This document shows, in pieces, positions 1-9,107 of a DNA stretch of 64,000 nt (its first letter is position 1; every line of letters begins with the position of its first letter). The DNA is from SABI01 sp963678555 (lineage in GTDB: Bacteria > Spirochaetota > Spirochaetia > Sphaerochaetales > Sphaerochaetaceae). The stretch lies in NCBI GenBank assembly GCA_963678555.2, contig CAXXJA010000002.1:1054001-1118000 (forward strand), in the 5' to 3' direction. The position numbers and the translations under genes were made by a program. The notes under the pieces were generated by a model. It was not told the DNA's origin, did not search any database, and was given only the letters and a program-made list of their open reading frames with translations.

Positions 1-396
1 GCAGCCGAACTCGGCCAGGTAGATGCAATCGTCTACACCGCCGGTGTCGGTGAAATGGCACCCCATATTCGTCTTGGGGCAACCAAGGACCTTGAGATCC
101 TCGGCATCCACCTCGATGAAGAGAAGAACAGGATCGGTCAGTGCAGGAACGGCGAGCTCGATATCAGCAAAGACGGCTCTCCCGTGAGAATCTTTGTGAT
201 CCCGACCGATGAGGAGCTTGTCATGACCGAGGATGCCCACGCGCTCATGGAAGGCACCTACGATGTCCATACCAACTTCACCTACTCGTTCCAGCATGCT
301 GATTACGTGAACAAGGCACGCGCCGCAGGCCTGGAGAATGATCTGAAAAAACGACCGGAGCTGAAAAAGGTGCTCGTCTATCCTCCTAAAAACTAA
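1..396 (+). CDS. ackA: Acetate kinase, C-terminal part (truncated by window edge)
   Basis: The frame is open from base 1 and ends at TAA 394-396, giving the last 131 residues of acetate kinase, which interconverts acetyl phosphate plus ADP and acetate plus ATP in the cytoplasm. The C-terminal signature is clear: a YTAGVGE glycine loop near the window start, then IFVIPTDEEL, the late nucleotide-site motif of the acetokinase family. The C-terminal tail beyond the usual family end (about 45 residues, rich in Lys) looks longer than the typical enzyme. It fits a fermentative organism, together with the pfl remnants near 61.6 kb. The start lies outside the window. Confidence 0.93.
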   Translation, partial: AAELGQVDAIVYTAGVGEMAPHIRLGATKDLEILGIHLDEEKNRIGQCRNGELDISKDGSPVRIFVIPTDEELVMTEDAHALMEGTYDVHTNFTYSFQHADYVNKARAAGLENDLKKRPELKKVLVYPPKN

Positions 397-891
397 CGTT
401 CCCCTACCTTGGTATACCGGGCTTCCTCAATCGGGGGAGTCCTTTGTATACAGCGACGACAGCAGCACTCACGCGCCGGCTTTCCCATCGAACCGGAACA
501 ACAAAATCACCTGGTAGATGGAGATATCCGGGATCATTCCACTGCAATCCACGCACATCAGCCCGTTGGATCCAAACGACTGAATCACGCAGAGAAAAAC
601 CCTACTCACCCGGTCCGCCCAAACTCGCATGGGTATCTATCGAACAGACTCTCTACCCGTCAGATCCCGTTTTTCGGTGCAGATAAGCCAGAGGCCGGCC
701 ACCGCGGAATAACCGCCATTGCCAGAATGATGCCTGGCGAAGTTCACTCTACGGCATATCAGACCTGACAGGCCGTACCAACCAGTGATTCTTTTCAGGA
801 AGGTCTCCTTTCGGGTTGAACCGCCTTACAGGCAGACCCCCTCTTCTGAGGAGACCTTCATGCAAATTCCTTCGTCAGAGAACGATTCCTC
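397..891. other. Gene-free stretch between ackA and cadA
   Basis: This region of about 500 bases holds no reading frame that I recognise on either strand. The plus-strand frames have unnatural composition, and the minus-strand frames are interrupted by stops. The only clear structure is the inverted repeat at 799-859, listed separately. It may contain the remains of a lost gene, but I cannot name one. Confidence 0.5.
798..860 (-). terminator. Long stem-loop downstream of cadA, possible terminator
   Basis: A perfect 10-bp inverted repeat (799-808 and 850-859, GAAGGTCTCC / GGAGACCTTC) lies just past the cadA stop on the minus strand. The 41-base loop could form further small stems, and on the minus strand the distal arm is followed by CTGAAAAG rather than a U-run. 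It may be a processed or factor-dependent 3' end rather than a classical intrinsic terminator. Confidence 0.4.
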
Positions 892-2976
892 TCAATGCGG
901 TACACGAAGCGTCCTCGCTGCGTTCAAGGTTGCAACGAGAGCTACTCCTACGTCTGCAATGACCGCCTCCCACATCGTGGCAAGCCCGAAGGCACCGAAA
1001 GAGAGAAAGATGAGTTTCACAAGAAGTGAGAAGAGTATATTCTGTATCACGATCTGACGGGTTCGATGTGCGATCCTGACAGCTTCACTGACACCCTCGA
1101 CCCTGTCATCCATGAGAACGATATCTGCCGCTTCGATGGCTGCATCAGAGCCGAGAGCTCCCATGGCAATGCCGATATCACTGCGCATCAATACCGGAGC
1201 GTCATTCACTCCGTCTCCTACAAAGGCAAGAGTCTTTCCTTGTTTCATCTGCTTCAGGAGCTCTTCGACCTTCCCGACTTTCTCATGAGGAAGGAGCTGT
1301 GAGTAATAGGTATCGATAGACAGACTGTGTGCGACGGAAGCGACCTGAGGCTCCCGGTCTCCGCTGAGAAGGACCATATGCCTGATACCGGCTGTTCTAA
1401 GTGTTTCAATTCCCGTCAGCGAATCTTCTTTGAGCTCATCTGCGATTTCTATATACCCGAGATATCTACCGTTGAGGGCCACATACACAAGGGTAGAGGA
1501 TGAATTCACCTCTGCAAGTGAGATCTGCTCGCGATCCAGGAACCTCCTGCTGCCGGCAATGAGCTGGTCACTGCCCCTTCCGGCTCTCACACCCAGACCC
1601 TTCTCTTCCGTGTAAGAATCATATTCAGTGACATCCCGTTCGGGATAGTTCATGGTATGAAAGTGCCTGATCGAATCGGCAATAGGATGGTTCGAATGAG
1701 ATTCCGCTGCGACGGCAAGGTCCAGCAGAGTCATTTCATCAACACCTTCAGCAGGGACAATCGCAACTACGGAGAATTCGCCTTTCGTGAGAGTACCGGT
1801 CTTATCGAACACAACAGTATCGAGTTTCTCGAGTGCGTCGATAGAGGAAGCCCCCTTCATCAGAATCCCTCTTTTAGAAGCCAGACCGATTCCCCCGAAA
1901 TAGCCAAGCGGAACGGATATGACCAGTGCACAGGGGCAAGATATGACCAGGAGCACCAATGCACGATAGATCCAGATGTTAACAGGATCGCCGGTGATGA
2001 GAGGAGGAATAAAGGCGACAGCGAGAGATAGAAACACTACGATAGGCGTATAGACCGAAGCGAATCGTGAGATGAATCGTTCCGTGGGAGCTTTCTTGTT
2101 CGCTGCCTCCTCCACGAGGGCGAGGATGCGCGCGACCTCAGTCTGTTCGTATCTCTTCGTGACACTCACCAGTACTGTCCCCCCATCAATGATGAAGCCT
2201 GAAAGAATCTCATCCCCCTCCTGTACAACCCGGGGAACAGACTCTCCGGTGAGAGCAGAGGTGTCTACACGTGAAGAACCACTCAGGATAACGCCGTCAA
2301 GGGGTACACGCTCACCTGACCTGACCTGAATGACCGAACCGATCGTGACATCCTGAGGATGTTTCTCCTGTACGGTCTCACCGACTACGACCCGTGCACT
2401 ATCAGGACGTAATGCTGTCAGAGCCGCGATAGAACGCCTGGATTTCCTGACAGCCTTGCTTTGTACCCACTCCCCCAAAGTATAGAAGAGCATAACGCCG
2501 ACCGCTTCCTCCAGCTGACCGATACTGATAGCCCCGACCGTAGCTATACTCATCAGGAACATCTCATCGAAGAAACGGCCTCTGAAGGAGGACCTGAGAG
2601 CTTGTGAGAGGACAGGATACCCAACGATGAGATAGGCAGCGAGATACAGCATCCAGCGAAGCAAGGCAGGAGAGCCGGCCATCAGATGCTGCACGACAAG
2701 TGCTGAAGCAAGCAGAATGGAAGAAGCCAGTATACGCAGGAGATCAACCTGCCAGCGGCTTTCTTTCTCCTCTGTTTCCTCCAGCACGATATGAGCACCG
2801 GGTTCTATCCTTCTCACAATCTTCTGAGCCTGCTCTACACCGCGGGAGGGAATCGAGACAGACTGTGTGGCGAAACTCACAGCGGCATCTTCGAATCCGT
2901 CCAGGCTCTTCAGGGCGGTCTCTATCTTGAGTGCACAGGAAGCACATTCCAGCCCTTCTATATGATAGTTCTTCAT
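892..2976 (-). CDS. cadA: Heavy-metal P-type ATPase (Zn/Cd/Pb exporter, P1B-2)
   Basis: A 694-residue inner-membrane pump that exports divalent soft metals using ATP. In order: an N-terminal HMA domain with GLECASC (CxxC) at about residue 10, paired membrane helices, the actuator TGES, the transmembrane metal motif SCPCALVIS, the phosphorylation motif DKTGTLTKG, the HP motif (SNHPIADS) and GDGVNDAPVL. The last helices carry the K...D arrangement (VKLIFL ... ADVG) typical of the Zn/Cd/Pb subgroup. I chose ATG 2976 because it has a GGAG eight bases upstream and sits four bases after the regulator's stop; an in-frame ATG at 3018 would overlap the regulator. It forms an operon with the ArsR/CadC-type gene. 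Confidence 0.93.
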   Translation of the reverse strand: MKNYHIEGLECASCALKIETALKSLDGFEDAAVSFATQSVSIPSRGVEQAQKIVRRIEPGAHIVLEETEEKESRWQVDLLRILASSILLASALVVQHLMAGSPALLRWMLYLAAYLIVGYPVLSQALRSSFRGRFFDEMFLMSIATVGAISIGQLEEAVGVMLFYTLGEWVQSKAVRKSRRSIAALTALRPDSARVVVGETVQEKHPQDVTIGSVIQVRSGERVPLDGVILSGSSRVDTSALTGESVPRVVQEGDEILSGFIIDGGTVLVSVTKRYEQTEVARILALVEEAANKKAPTERFISRFASVYTPIVVFLSLAVAFIPPLITGDPVNIWIYRALVLLVISCPCALVISVPLGYFGGIGLASKRGILMKGASSIDALEKLDTVVFDKTGTLTKGEFSVVAIVPAEGVDEMTLLDLAVAAESHSNHPIADSIRHFHTMNYPERDVTEYDSYTEEKGLGVRAGRGSDQLIAGSRRFLDREQISLAEVNSSSTLVYVALNGRYLGYIEIADELKEDSLTGIETLRTAGIRHMVLLSGDREPQVASVAHSLSIDTYYSQLLPHEKVGKVEELLKQMKQGKTLAFVGDGVNDAPVLMRSDIGIAMGALGSDAAIEAADIVLMDDRVEGVSEAVRIAHRTRQIVIQNILFSLLVKLIFLSFGAFGLATMWEAVIADVGVALVATLNAARTLRVPH

Positions 2977-2980
2977 TCCT

Positions 2981-3349
2981 TCATCTCCATTCGACATAGT
3001 GCTCCCGTGCAACTTCAATTAAAGACAGGACATGGGGGTCATCCAGGGTATAGAAGACCTGTTTCCCCATCCTTTTCGATCGCACAAGTCTCATCACCTT
3101 GAGAAGCCTCAGGTGGTGGGAAACCGCCGGAAGGGATATGTCAAGCAGGTAGGCAAGGTCACAGACGCACAGTTCCTGTTTCGATAACAGATACAGGATT
3201 GAGACCCTGGTCTCATCTGACATCGCACGAAACAGTTCAGACAGGCCGGAAACCTCAAGAAGGGAATCCTTCAGGTCCTCTTCATGCCTCATGCAGGAAA
3301 GGGAATACTCGCTGCACACATCAGCTCTTCTGTTCTCATGATCGCTCAT
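2981..3349 (-). CDS. cadC: ArsR/SmtB-family metal-sensing repressor, CadC-like
   Basis: A 122-residue winged-helix repressor that should release its operator when it binds metal and so induce the ATPase downstream. The helix-3 site ELCVCDLA provides the CxC seen in ArsR/CadC sensors, and extra cysteines (DVC, SCM) stand near the N-terminus as in CadC. The C-terminal helix 5 also has a complete D-x-H-x10-H-x-x-E motif (DPH ... HYVE), the SmtB/CzrA zinc site. The DNA-recognition helix is SLPAVSHHLRLLK. Both sensory sites therefore appear intact in one protein. The stop lies four bases before the ATPase start. Start ATG 3349 is preceded by AAGGGGGCTGAG. Confidence 0.92.
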   Translation of the reverse strand: MSDHENRRADVCSEYSLSCMRHEEDLKDSLLEVSGLSELFRAMSDETRVSILYLLSKQELCVCDLAYLLDISLPAVSHHLRLLKVMRLVRSKRMGKQVFYTLDDPHVLSLIEVAREHYVEWR

Positions 3350-3368
3350 CTCAGCCCCCTTGTATTAA

Positions 3369-3417
3369 ACAATTAAACAACTACTTAATTGTATAACACG
3401 AGCATTCCTCCAGTCAA
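3369..3417 (-). promoter_or_regulatory. cad promoter with overlapping palindromic operator
   Basis: On the minus strand, TTGACT (3412-3417) is followed after 18 bases by TACAAT (3388-3393), a good sigma-70 promoter. An 8-bp inverted repeat, ACAATTAA (3369-3376) and TTAATTGT (3385-3392), overlaps the -10 and the predicted transcription start. A CadC/SmtB-type dimer bound there would block transcription, so this is the likely self-operator of the repressor. Confidence 0.72.
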
Positions 3418-3470
3418 TGGGTTTTCCCGATGAAAGAGCGTCAGGAGGATTATGTGGTTTCAGACAGGCT

Positions 3471-4091
3471 CTAGGCCTCCCGGATGGTCACGTAAGAGGA
3501 GATTACCTCGATAGCTCGTTCAATGCCTATCACTCCGGTATTGAGCGTAAGGTCATAGAACTCGGCATTTCCCCAGGTGTTGGCAGCGTAGTAGTCATGG
3601 TAGCGCTTTCGTTCCTTGTCATACCGGTGAATACGACTGTGAGCCTCTTTGATCTCGATCTCTTCCCTCTGTGCTATGCGCTCAGCCCTGAAGTCTTTGT
3701 CCGCATGCAGAAAAATCGAGACATGGTTCTCAACATCCTTCAGCACATAGTCACTGCAGCGTCCGACAAATACACAAGGGCCCTTTTCAGCAAGCTTCCG
3801 TATGATCTCATATTCGGTGAGAAAGACCGTGTCGCTAAGGGGCATCGTATACATCCCGGTTGCCGCAGCCTGTCCGAGAGTCGGCAATCCCGAGGGAACA
3901 GCATACAGAAAACGGTTGGCAGCCTTCTCATCAAGATTCTCGACAATCTGTTCATTCATGCCGCTTTTTTCGGAGGCCATGGCAATCAGAACTCTGTCGT
4001 AAAATGGGATAGCGAACGCATCAGCAAGACCTTTTCCGATCTCTCTTCCCCCACTCCCTGTCTGGCGACTGATGGTAATGATAGTGTTCAT
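3471..4091 (-). CDS. Cytidylate-kinase-like family protein
   Basis: A 206-residue P-loop protein of the cytidylate-kinase-like family (AAA_26/CMK-like). The N-terminus ITISRQTGSGGREIGKGLA is the family's modified P-loop, and FVGRCSDYVL around residue 100 is the second conserved block, followed by a lid-like Arg-rich segment (RAERIAQREE). Such proteins are widespread in anaerobes; their true substrate is uncertain and is distinct from the canonical CMP kinase found at 23868-24398. I chose ATG 4091, which is preceded by GGAGGAAGGTGT; an upstream in-frame start at 4190 would run into the neighbouring gene. It is the last gene of the long minus-strand operon. Confidence 0.8.
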   Translation of the reverse strand: MNTIITISRQTGSGGREIGKGLADAFAIPFYDRVLIAMASEKSGMNEQIVENLDEKAANRFLYAVPSGLPTLGQAAATGMYTMPLSDTVFLTEYEIIRKLAEKGPCVFVGRCSDYVLKDVENHVSIFLHADKDFRAERIAQREEIEIKEAHSRIHRYDKERKRYHDYYAANTWGNAEFYDLTLNTGVIGIERAIEVISSYVTIREA

Positions 4092-4149
4092 ACACCTTCC
4101 TCCTCTATCTACATTGTAGAGCCAACCGATCCTCGCAGTAAAGAATATT

Positions 4150-5664
4150 CTACTCGTCGAGGAGGTTCCTCGAAGGGAAAACCGGCTCACTGGTCACCCG
4201 TATCGTCAGCTTTCGGAATCCGTTCATATCCCCGAGACTGGGCAGATGGGTCAGGTGCACCTCGCAGTTTCTCAGCTGGGGGACCATGTCCATAGCTGCC
4301 TGACTCGAGGGATTCTGTGCCGCACTCATGGCCAGACAGATCAGCGTCTCCTCCATATCGAGACTCGTCCGCTTCCCGTTCAGCACATCCTTTTTCAGAT
4401 GCCGTATCGATTCAATGGTCGAAGGCGAGATCAGATCAATTCCCTTCGGGATCCCTGCAAGGTGTTTGATTGCATTCAGGAACAGAGCAGACGAAGCGTG
4501 CATCAGTTCACTGTTGCTGCCGGTGATGATCGTGCCGTCAGACAGTTCTATCGCGGCTGCACTTACGATACCGTCATGCCCCTTTCCCTTCTTCACAGCA
4601 CTGGAAAGAGCCTCATGAGCAGCGGGAACTGTCTTTCTCATATCGCGGTCAAGCTTCATATCATCAAGAAGACGCTTGATTCTGCTCAGAGCCTCGCTCG
4701 ATCCGGTTCCCTGGGCATACTCTGAGGCTGTTATAAAGTATCTGCGGATGATTTCCTGAAGACTTGCAGACCTGACGACATCATCATCCACGATGCCGAA
4801 TCCTGCACGATTGACACCCATATCCGTGGGAGATTTGTAGAAGGATTCCTGCCCGGTGATTTTCTCGATGATCCGCTTGAGAAGGGGAAAAGCCTCCATG
4901 TCACGAGAGTAGTTCACTGCAGGTTCACCATAGGCACTGAGGTGAAAGTGGTCTATCTGATTATAGTCCCCGATATCGACCGTAGCCGCCTCATAGGCCT
5001 TGTTGACCGGGTGCTCGATGGGGAGGTTCCAGATCGGAAAGGTTTCAAACTTGGCATAGGCACTCTTTCTGCCGCTGCGGTAATCATGGTACAGCTGAGA
5101 CAGACAGGTTCCGAGTTTTCCGCTGCCCGGGCCGGGACCGGTTACGATGACCACCCGACCGTCTGTCTCGATATAGGGATTTGCCCCGTACCCGCTGTCA
5201 CTGACGATCGTGCTGACATCATTCGGGTATCCTTCGGTCGCCTTGTGCGTATATACCTTGATACCTCTCCGCTTGAGGCGGTTCATGAACTGTGTGGCAC
5301 CAACCTGCCCGTTATACCGGGTGATGAGCACTTTATTGACCTTAAGTCCCCAGTCAGAAAAGTCGTCTATGATCTTGAATACATCGGTATCGTAGGTGAT
5401 ACCGAAGTCGTTACGTATCTTGCGTCGTTCGATGTCCTCAGCGTAGATACAGACAATGACATCAAGGTCATCCTTCAGTGCCTGAAAGACCTTCATCTTC
5501 ACGTTGGGATCGAATCCGGGAAGGACACGCGACGCGTGATAGTCATACAGCAGCTTGCCCCCGCACTCCAGATAGAGTTTCCCGTCGGTGGCATTCACCC
5601 GCTCAAGAATTGCCTTCTTCTGCTGTTCAAGGTATAGCTCATTGTTAAAACCTGTGTCTCCCAT
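4150..5664 (-). CDS. DUF1846 (UPF0371) family protein
   Basis: A 504-residue protein covering the whole DUF1846 family. The recognisable blocks are GFDPNVKMKVFQALKDDLD near residue 50, the glycine-rich loop TGPGPGSGKLGTCLSQLYHD near residue 170, PIWNLPIEHPVN, and TDMGVNRAGFGIVDD. A structure is known for the family, with an alpha/beta ATP-grasp-unlike core, but I know of no established reaction. The start ATG 5664 is preceded by GAAAGGAAGAGGGAAG. It lies about 70 bases after the DJ-1 gene and 58 bases before the CMK-like gene on the same strand, so all three are probably co-transcribed. Confidence 0.85.
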   Translation of the reverse strand: MGDTGFNNELYLEQQKKAILERVNATDGKLYLECGGKLLYDYHASRVLPGFDPNVKMKVFQALKDDLDVIVCIYAEDIERRKIRNDFGITYDTDVFKIIDDFSDWGLKVNKVLITRYNGQVGATQFMNRLKRRGIKVYTHKATEGYPNDVSTIVSDSGYGANPYIETDGRVVIVTGPGPGSGKLGTCLSQLYHDYRSGRKSAYAKFETFPIWNLPIEHPVNKAYEAATVDIGDYNQIDHFHLSAYGEPAVNYSRDMEAFPLLKRIIEKITGQESFYKSPTDMGVNRAGFGIVDDDVVRSASLQEIIRRYFITASEYAQGTGSSEALSRIKRLLDDMKLDRDMRKTVPAAHEALSSAVKKGKGHDGIVSAAAIELSDGTIITGSNSELMHASSALFLNAIKHLAGIPKGIDLISPSTIESIRHLKKDVLNGKRTSLDMEETLICLAMSAAQNPSSQAAMDMVPQLRNCEVHLTHLPSLGDMNGFRKLTIRVTSEPVFPSRNLLDE

Positions 5665-5736
5665 CTCTTCCCTCTTCCTTTCCTGTGATCATTGTTCTGA
5701 TGTTGTGCCGGTATCTGATAAGGACACCGTGAATTG

Positions 5737-6288
5737 CTACTCTTTGTGAAGGAGACTTGCAGAGAGTGAATCCCTGAGGTCTCTGTCATAGAGGTGTTCC
5801 ACGATGGCAAGAGCGAACTCCATTGCCACCCCGGCCCCCTGAGCCGTGATGAGATTTCCATCGACACAGACTCTCATGTCGGAGAAGGTGAAATCCGGAG
5901 AATGCTCCTCTGCCCCGGGATAGCATACGGCCTGGTGTCCGTTCAGCAGTCCCGCAGGTCCGAGTACAACAGCCGGAGAGGCGCAGATCGAAGCAAGGAG
6001 AGCTCCCTTGTTGACCAGCAGCAGCATCTTCTCATGGGTCAGCCAGGACTCGCTGAGATTCTTAGCGCCGAGCCCTCCCCCCGGAAGAATGATCGCATCG
6101 AAGTCTGTATCGACATCCTCGATCTTCGCATCACACACCACACTGATACCGTGGCCTCCGGTGATCACCTCACCGTCGATTCCCGCCATGACCACCTCCG
6201 CTCCGGCACGACGAAGGACGTCCACGGGGGTCAGTGCCTCTATCTCCTCGAAACCCTCTGCGAGGGTGACAAGAATACGTTTCTTCAT
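5737..6288 (-). CDS. DJ-1/PfpI superfamily protein
   Basis: A 183-residue DJ-1/ThiJ-type protein. The conserved glutamate is in AEGFEEIEA near residue 15, the nucleophile elbow cysteine is in ASICASPAVVLG near residue 100, and PGAEE and TAQGAGVAMEFALAIVE complete the DJ-1 pattern. Members act as glyoxalase-like or protein-repair enzymes or as redox chaperones, and the sequence alone does not decide which. ATG 6288 overlaps the stop of the DAHP synthase gene by four bases (ATGA), which suggests translational coupling inside the operon. Confidence 0.88.
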   Translation of the reverse strand: MKKRILVTLAEGFEEIEALTPVDVLRRAGAEVVMAGIDGEVITGGHGISVVCDAKIEDVDTDFDAIILPGGGLGAKNLSESWLTHEKMLLLVNKGALLASICASPAVVLGPAGLLNGHQAVCYPGAEEHSPDFTFSDMRVCVDGNLITAQGAGVAMEFALAIVEHLYDRDLRDSLSASLLHKE

Positions 6289-7358
6289 AACTCTCCTCCT
6301 TTCCGTACCGCGCTTCGCAGCAGCTGGGCTGCTTTCAGCAATACCGACTCAGTCTCATCCCACCCGATACAGGGGTCGGTGACCGACACTCCGTAACGGA
6401 GCGCACCGGGATCTTCTGTGATCTGCTGACATCCTTCAAAGAGGTTGCTCTCGATCATGAAGCCTCTGAGCTCCTTCCTTCCCATCAGGACCTGGTCTAT
6501 GACCGACCTGAGAACCCTGCGCTGACGGGTGAAGTCCTTGCGGCTGTTCGCGTGCGAGCAGTCAACGATGATCGACGGGTTGATACCGAGGGTGTTCATG
6601 CTCTTCACAGCATCCTCCACCTCTTCTTCATAGTAGTTCGGACCGGTATCGCCTCCGCGCAGGATCAGGTGTCCGCTGCTGTTACCCGTCGTCCGGTAGA
6701 TCGCGGAGTTCCCGTCCTTGTCGATTCCGATGAACGCTCCACCGCCGGAGGCACTCTTGATGGCATTCAGCGCATGAGAGACCTCTCCGCTTGTACTGTT
6801 CTTGAACCCCACCGGTACACTCATCCCACTCGCAAGGGTGCGGTGGACCTGACTCTCGGTCGTCCTCGCGCCGATGGCGCACCACGAGATGGTCTCGTCA
6901 ATGTACTGGGGAACGATCGGGTCGAGCATCTCGGTCCCCACCGGCAGACCTTTCTCGGTAATCTGGATCAACAGCCTGCGCGCCTGCCTGAGACCTTCTC
7001 CGATATCATACGATCCATCCATCGCGGGATCGATAATCAGGCCCTTCCACCCACCTATCGTTCTCGGTTTCTCGAAGTAGGTTCTCATGACAAGCAGAAG
7101 CTGATCAGATACCCGCTGAGACAGGTCATGAAGCCTGTCTGCATACTCCAGTGCGGCTACAGGGTCATGTATGGAACAGGGGCCGACGATGGCAAGAAGC
7201 CTGGGGTCCTTTCCGAGAATAACATCGTCGACACGTTTTCTGTCCGCCAGGATACGTGCTTTCAGCTCATCACCGATGGGCAGTTCCTGTGCAAGTTCAT
7301 GCGGGCTCACAAGGGAGTCGACTCGATCTATTCTCAGGTCGATACTGGGATCTATCAC
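6285..7358 (-). CDS. aroF: 3-deoxy-7-phosphoheptulonate synthase (DAHP synthase, type I alpha)
   Basis: This 357-residue enzyme condenses phosphoenolpyruvate and erythrose 4-phosphate, the first step of the shikimate pathway. Visible motifs are VGPCSIHDP (metal cysteine), RTYFEKPRTIGGWKG (substrate-binding Arg/Lys), DCSHANS (metal His), GFMIESNLFEG (metal Glu) and VTDPCIGW (metal Asp). The length matches the AroF/AroG/AroH class. The start is GTG 7358, preceded by AGAGGTTACACA. It sits 12 bases after the acyl-CoA ligase and overlaps the DJ-1 gene. Its place in an operon without other aromatic genes is unusual. Confidence 0.95.
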   Translation of the reverse strand: MIDPSIDLRIDRVDSLVSPHELAQELPIGDELKARILADRKRVDDVILGKDPRLLAIVGPCSIHDPVAALEYADRLHDLSQRVSDQLLLVMRTYFEKPRTIGGWKGLIIDPAMDGSYDIGEGLRQARRLLIQITEKGLPVGTEMLDPIVPQYIDETISWCAIGARTTESQVHRTLASGMSVPVGFKNSTSGEVSHALNAIKSASGGGAFIGIDKDGNSAIYRTTGNSSGHLILRGGDTGPNYYEEEVEDAVKSMNTLGINPSIIVDCSHANSRKDFTRQRRVLRSVIDQVLMGRKELRGFMIESNLFEGCQQITEDPGALRYGVSVTDPCIGWDETESVLLKAAQLLRSAVRKGGEL

Positions 7359-7370
7359 TGTGTAACCTCT

Positions 7371-9107
7371 CTAGTCCTTCTTTTCATCCTGTTCGTTCTT
7401 CTCCGGCTGATTCCTGTGAGTCAGAGAATACAGATAGCGTTTGATCTTCAGTGTGGGCGTCCTCTGGAACGGTTCCTCATGAAGTTTTGTTTCAATAAGC
7501 CGGCTGAAGGAGTTCAACTCTCTGTTGATCTCCTTGCGGAGGTTCTTCACATAGGCTCCCGCTTCACTGCGGGCGTCCTCCACCGACATCTTCATCTGTT
7601 CGGCCATGAGTTCGAAATCAACCTTTATCAAGGCTCCGATACCACCTTCGCCTTCCATGACCAGAGATTCCTGAACATACGGCTTTGCATTGATGAGGGC
7701 TTCAATCGATTCGGGATAGATATTCTCTCCCCCCGGTCCGAGGATCATTGTCTTGCTCCGCCCCCTGATACTGAGACGGCCGCGTATAATCTCTCCCAGG
7801 TCTCCGGTCCTGAGCCACCCGTCGGAAGTGAAGGTCTCCCTGGTCAGCTCCTCATTCTTGTAGTAACCGAGCATCACATTCGGACCGCGGGCCACGATTT
7901 CACCTACTCCTGTAGCTGTATCCGGTTCGTGAATACGAAGCTCCACTCCTTTCACGGCAAACCCGATGGTCCCGAGCTTCGTCTGTTTCGGACCACTTCC
8001 GGCCAGGAGAGGAGAGGTCTCGGTGAGTCCATACCCGATGGAATAGGGGAATCGGGCTTCCTTGAGAAAGGCTTCCACCTGTGAATCGAGTTTCGCTCCT
8101 CCGACCCCGAAGAATCTGAGTCGGCCACCGAAGGTCATCTTGAGCTTGCGCCCTATGATCCGGTTGATCTCCCTGCGAAGCAGCGGGCTCTTGTACATTT
8201 TTGACAGTCCCTTGCTGTTCTCGATCTGGGGGACCACTGAGCCCCGGTACACTTTCTCGATAAGCAGCGGAACCGAAAGCATCATGTCCGGTCTCACTTC
8301 CTTTAGAGCGGGAAGCAGGATCGAGGGTACAGGAGGACGTCCGAGGTAATGAACCTCACATCCGCACAGGAGCGGCAGAAGGAAACCGATGGTGAACTCA
8401 TAGGAGTGGCTCATGGGAAGAATGGAGAGGAACTTCATTCCGGTCTTCACTTTGAAGAACTGCCTTGAACTGGCAACGGCGTTACTGGTGAGGTTCCTGT
8501 TGGAGAGCATGACGCCCTTCGGATTCCCTGTCGTCCCACTGGTGTAAATGATGGAGACCAGAGAGTCCTCACCATGAGAAATCTGACTGAGGGCCTTCGC
8601 ATCGGCTTTCCTGCGCCTCATATTCTTGGCGGGAAGGTCACCGAAGGTTTCCTTGTCCAGTTCATCCGATCCACCCAGAGAGGGGACATGGAACAGGTCA
8701 TCCACCCGGTATACTTCAGCATCGTCACCGCGAAACTGAAGAGGGATCTTCGGGGCCTGAGATGAAGAGACGAAGATTCCTTTTGACTCGCTGTGCTGCA
8801 CGATATGCTCCACTTCCTTTGCGGAGAACTCGGGAAGGACCGGCACAGCTATACATCCGGCACTCACGATGGCGAGATAGGATACTCCCCACATCGGAGA
8901 ACTCTCAGATAGAAGGGCGATCCTGTCTCCCGGTTTCATCCCCCGCCGCAGGAGATAGGACGCGACCTTGTCGACACTTTCCCTGAGTTCGCCATAGGTA
9001 AAGCGTTCCTTCTCATTGTACAGGACCAGAGCAAGACGCCGCGGATACCGCAGGGCCGACTGTTCGAGCAGTGCTCGTATCGTAAAGATCTCCAGAGTAT
9101 GTTTCAT
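7371..9107 (-). CDS. AMP-forming long-chain acyl-CoA synthetase-like protein
   Basis: A 578-residue ANL-superfamily enzyme that should activate a carboxylic acid as an acyl-AMP and then pass it to CoA or another thiol. Motifs are IIYTSGTTGNPKGVMLSNRN (P-loop), GYGLTETSPLL, GWLRTGDLGEI and GRSKTMILGPGGENIYPE; the final catalytic lysine lies in TPTLKIKRYLY. Substrate cannot be read from the sequence. ATG 9107 overlaps the stop of the MBL hydrolase by four bases. A second related ligase is encoded at 16415-18169, so the organism has at least two paralogues. Confidence 0.9.
   Translation of the reverse strand: MKHTLEIFTIRALLEQSALRYPRRLALVLYNEKERFTYGELRESVDKVASYLLRRGMKPGDRIALLSESSPMWGVSYLAIVSAGCIAVPVLPEFSAKEVEHIVQHSESKGIFVSSSQAPKIPLQFRGDDAEVYRVDDLFHVPSLGGSDELDKETFGDLPAKNMRRRKADAKALSQISHGEDSLVSIIYTSGTTGNPKGVMLSNRNLTSNAVASSRQFFKVKTGMKFLSILPMSHSYEFTIGFLLPLLCGCEVHYLGRPPVPSILLPALKEVRPDMMLSVPLLIEKVYRGSVVPQIENSKGLSKMYKSPLLRREINRIIGRKLKMTFGGRLRFFGVGGAKLDSQVEAFLKEARFPYSIGYGLTETSPLLAGSGPKQTKLGTIGFAVKGVELRIHEPDTATGVGEIVARGPNVMLGYYKNEELTRETFTSDGWLRTGDLGEIIRGRLSIRGRSKTMILGPGGENIYPESIEALINAKPYVQESLVMEGEGGIGALIKVDFELMAEQMKMSVEDARSEAGAYVKNLRKEINRELNSFSRLIETKLHEEPFQRTPTLKIKRYLYSLTHRNQPEKNEQDEKKD

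Noticed and set aside
409..768. Plus-strand frames of 80-119 codons after ackA
   Set aside because: Composition and residue pattern are not protein-like, there is no ribosome site, and the region overlaps the structured stretch near cadA.
6552..8084. Plus-strand frame of 510 codons
   Set aside because: It is antisense to the DAHP synthase and acyl-CoA ligase genes, whose motifs are unmistakable on the other strand.
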